DNA of 64,000 nucleotides from DATJLY01 sp963729295. GTDB lineage: Bacteria > Pseudomonadota > Alphaproteobacteria > ATCC43930 > CGMCC-115725. Shown in pieces: positions 62,180 through 64,000 of this stretch. How positions within the stretch are numbered: the first letter of the stretch is position 1; each line of letters begins with the position of its first letter. The DNA is taken from positions 434,001 to 498,000 of the forward strand of contig CAVSNJ010000025.1 of assembly GCA_963729295.1 (NCBI GenBank), written 5' to 3'. The notes under the pieces were generated by a model that worked only from the letters and a program-made list of their open reading frames with translations, was not told the origin of the DNA and ran no database searches. The position numbers and the translations under genes are program-made.

Positions 62180-63451
62180 TTAAGGAGTTTTCGCGCTCAC
62201 GTAGGGGAAAGCGAAGTCGCCCGTCTTCTTGCGGTCCGGCCACACGATCGGCTCATGCGAAATGTCGCGGAACTGGTCGACCGTGTGCCCGGTCACGTGC
62301 TGGAACTGCACGAAGAACTGCTCCGACTTGGTCCACTCGCCGTCCGGCCCGAAGCTGATCGCTCCGACGACGGTATGGAACTCGTGCGCATGGATGTATT
62401 GCGCGATCTTGTCCTGGTCGAGGCTTTGCGTCGCCGTGACCGCTTCGGCGAGCACCTGTCCCGCTGAATAGGCGAAGGGCGGGAAGGAGTAGCCCAGAGG
62501 ATCGAGCCCTTCCTTGGCGGCGACGTCGGCATATTTGGCGAGCAGACTCGTGGTCTCGGGCGTCATCACGCTCGGCACCGGCAAGAACGCCTCGGTGTTG
62601 ACGATGCCGTTGATGAGCGGCCCCAACTGCATCTTCACCGCGGTAATGATGAGGCCGATCATGGCGCCGCCGAACATTTTGGGCTCGAGTCCGATCTCGT
62701 TCGCCGCGCGCACGATGCCGACAGAATCGGGCGGATATGCGGCGGCATAGACGATGTCGGGCTTCGCCGCCTGGATCGCGCGCAGGATCGGCGCATAGTC
62801 GGTCGTGTCGGGCGGATATGACCTGTCGAAGACGGTGGTGAAGGGCAGGTCCTTCAGGTTGGCGCGCGCGCCGGCGATGGCGTTTTGCGCGAACTCGGCG
62901 TCGGCGCCGACGATCGCCACCGTCTTGAGCTCGTCCTTGTGCTGCATGGCGAGCTCGAAGAACCCGGTCGAGAAGGATTTCTCCGGCTCCGGCCCCGACG
63001 ACAGCATCGAGAAATAGCGCGGATAGTGGAACTTGCTGTTCGCGGCGTTGGCGAGAATCCCGATCGTCGTCATGTTGTGCGCGGCGATCACCGGAATGGC
63101 CGGCGCCACCATGTTGGTGGCATAGGGCCCGATCAGGAGATCGACCTTGTCGACCTCCATCAGCTTCGTATAGATCGGCGGCACGTTCGAGGGATTGCTC
63201 TGGTCGTCGTAATAGACGATTTCCACTTGGCGGCCCAAAAGACCGCCCTTGGCGTTGACGTCGTCCTTCCAGATCTCGAGCGCCGCCAGCACCTGCTTGC
63301 CGATGGCGGCGACGCCGCCGGTCAAGGCCATGCTGCAGCCGATCTTGATCGGCTCGTCCGCCCGTGCCGCCGGCACCGCCGCCGCCGCGACGAAGAACGC
63401 GGCGACGAGGGCGACAGCGGCCTTACACACCCAGCGCATGCGCAGTCTCAC
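62180..63451 (-). CDS. ABC-transporter periplasmic substrate-binding protein (amino-acid/amide type)
   Basis: 423 residues. Signal peptide ending AARADEP, then Peripla_BP_6 fold: IKIGCSMALTGGVAAIGKQVLAALEIWKD, VDLLIGPYATNMVAPAIPV, VYAAAYPPDSVGIVRAANEIG. Type 1 binding protein for branched-chain amino acid or similar uptake. Next to a paralogue upstream; permease and ATPase genes must lie outside the window. Confidence 0.92.
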   Translation of the reverse strand: MRLRMRWVCKAAVALVAAFFVAAAAVPAARADEPIKIGCSMALTGGVAAIGKQVLAALEIWKDDVNAKGGLLGRQVEIVYYDDQSNPSNVPPIYTKLMEVDKVDLLIGPYATNMVAPAIPVIAAHNMTTIGILANAANSKFHYPRYFSMLSSGPEPEKSFSTGFFELAMQHKDELKTVAIVGADAEFAQNAIAGARANLKDLPFTTVFDRSYPPDTTDYAPILRAIQAAKPDIVYAAAYPPDSVGIVRAANEIGLEPKMFGGAMIGLIITAVKMQLGPLINGIVNTEAFLPVPSVMTPETTSLLAKYADVAAKEGLDPLGYSFPPFAYSAGQVLAEAVTATQSLDQDKIAQYIHAHEFHTVVGAISFGPDGEWTKSEQFFVQFQHVTGHTVDQFRDISHEPIVWPDRKKTGDFAFPYVSAKTP

Positions 63452-63470
63452 TCCTAATTACGGCGCCTTG

Positions 63471-64000
63471 TTACTGCGCCTTGTCGTACGGCATCACGTT
63501 GCCGTTCTTGTATTGCGGCGGCCACACGGTGACGACGTGCTTAGGGTCGCTGAACTCCTCGAGCGAGCCTGTCTTGATGTGCTGGAACTGCACCACGACC
63601 ATGCGCGCCTTGGTCCACTCGCCGTCGGACGTGAAGGAGATCGGGCCGGCGATGGTCTGGAACTCGTGGCTGTGGATGTATTGCGCGATCTTCTCGTTGT
63701 CGAGGCCGCCCGTCGCCGTCACCGCCTGGGCCAGAACCTGGCCGGCGCCATAGGCGAACGGGATATAGGAATAGCCGATCGGATCGGTCTTTTCCGTCAC
63801 CGCGCGCGCCTGATAGCGCTTCAGCACGTCCTTGAGGCCGGGGAAATCGAAGCCGAGCGAGAACGCATCGACATAGAGGATGCCGTTCGCCAGCGCGCCA
63901 AGCTGCATGCGCCCGGCCGTGGAGGCGAGCCCGACCATGGTGCCGCCGAAAATCTCGGTCTTGAGCCCGGTCTCGTGCGCGGCGTGGACCATGCCGACGG
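63471..64000 (-). CDS. ABC-transporter substrate-binding protein, paralogue (5' end outside window)
   Basis: The C-terminal about 175 residues of a second type 1 binding protein; the frame is open to the window edge. It shares with its neighbour ETGLKTEIFGGTMVGL, YGAGQVLAQAVTATGGLDNEKIAQYIHSHEF and FTSDGEWTKARM. Nineteen bp separate it from the downstream gene, so the pair is probably one transcript produced by tandem duplication. Confidence 0.9.
   Translation of the reverse strand, partial: VGMVHAAHETGLKTEIFGGTMVGLASTAGRMQLGALANGILYVDAFSLGFDFPGLKDVLKRYQARAVTEKTDPIGYSYIPFAYGAGQVLAQAVTATGGLDNEKIAQYIHSHEFQTIAGPISFTSDGEWTKARMVVVQFQHIKTGSLEEFSDPKHVVTVWPPQYKNGNVMPYDKAQ

Overview
The window is a GC-rich alphaproteobacterial chromosome segment, most likely order Hyphomicrobiales (Rhizobiales). 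The evidence is the gene content and order around the replication origin (hemE, maf/aroE/coaE/dnaQ/secB, mnmE-mnmG-rsmG-parA-parB, the hslUV/his cluster), two perfect or near-perfect parS sites, and intergenic palindromic repeats of the type common in Bradyrhizobium-like genomes. No rRNA, tRNA or CRISPR was seen.

Layout: (1) 1-4740, a signalling operon: a multi-GAF histidine kinase cut by the window edge, a DivK-like receiver, and a receiver-adenylate cyclase fusion. (2) 4748-7900, three abutting IS630-type elements (A minus, B plus, C minus). (3) 7898-13249, a peptidoglycan-binding-domain protein, then a minus-strand set of a Tat-exported ThDP enzyme, a cytochrome c and a bicupin. (4) 13372-19112, parB, parA, rsmG, mnmG, mnmE with two parS sites. 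(5) 19967-32117, a mostly minus-strand block: siderophore-interacting flavoprotein, Smr protein, lutCBA, two exported proteins, mltA, Tim44-like; secB (plus); dnaQ, a Mn2+ transporter behind a yybP-ykoY riboswitch, coaE, aroE, maf and the bifunctional kinase/phosphorylase. (6) 32118-32483, the probable oriC, where coding direction flips. (7) 32484-36450, hemE-hemH-hemJ and rho. (8) 36610-45630, quinone oxidoreductase, a copper-related operon (DUF2946, outer-membrane-like protein, copC, copD), ogt, DUF255 protein, VOC dioxygenase, MBL-rhodanese and an XRE regulator. (9) 45773-54932, hslUV, a trypsin-like protease, hisB-hisH-hisA-hisF-hisE, HIT protein, a PAS kinase and a PAS protein. (10) 54973-64000, kup, a CRP-type regulator, an ECF sigma factor, two MFS transporters, a small exported protein and two tandem periplasmic binding proteins.

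How parts connect: the receiver-cyclase, a CRP-type protein that keeps the cAMP-pocket Arg-Ser pair, and two perfect TGTGA-N6-TCACA palindromes suggest a cAMP circuit within this window. parS/ParAB and oriC lie about 15 kb apart, as expected for a segregation/replication locus.

Caution: four core genes (parA, coaE, hemH, hisF) each carry an apparent single-frame disruption at a short GC-rich tract. Because these genes are normally essential, sequence or assembly indels are the simplest explanation, but each is listed separately so it can be checked.
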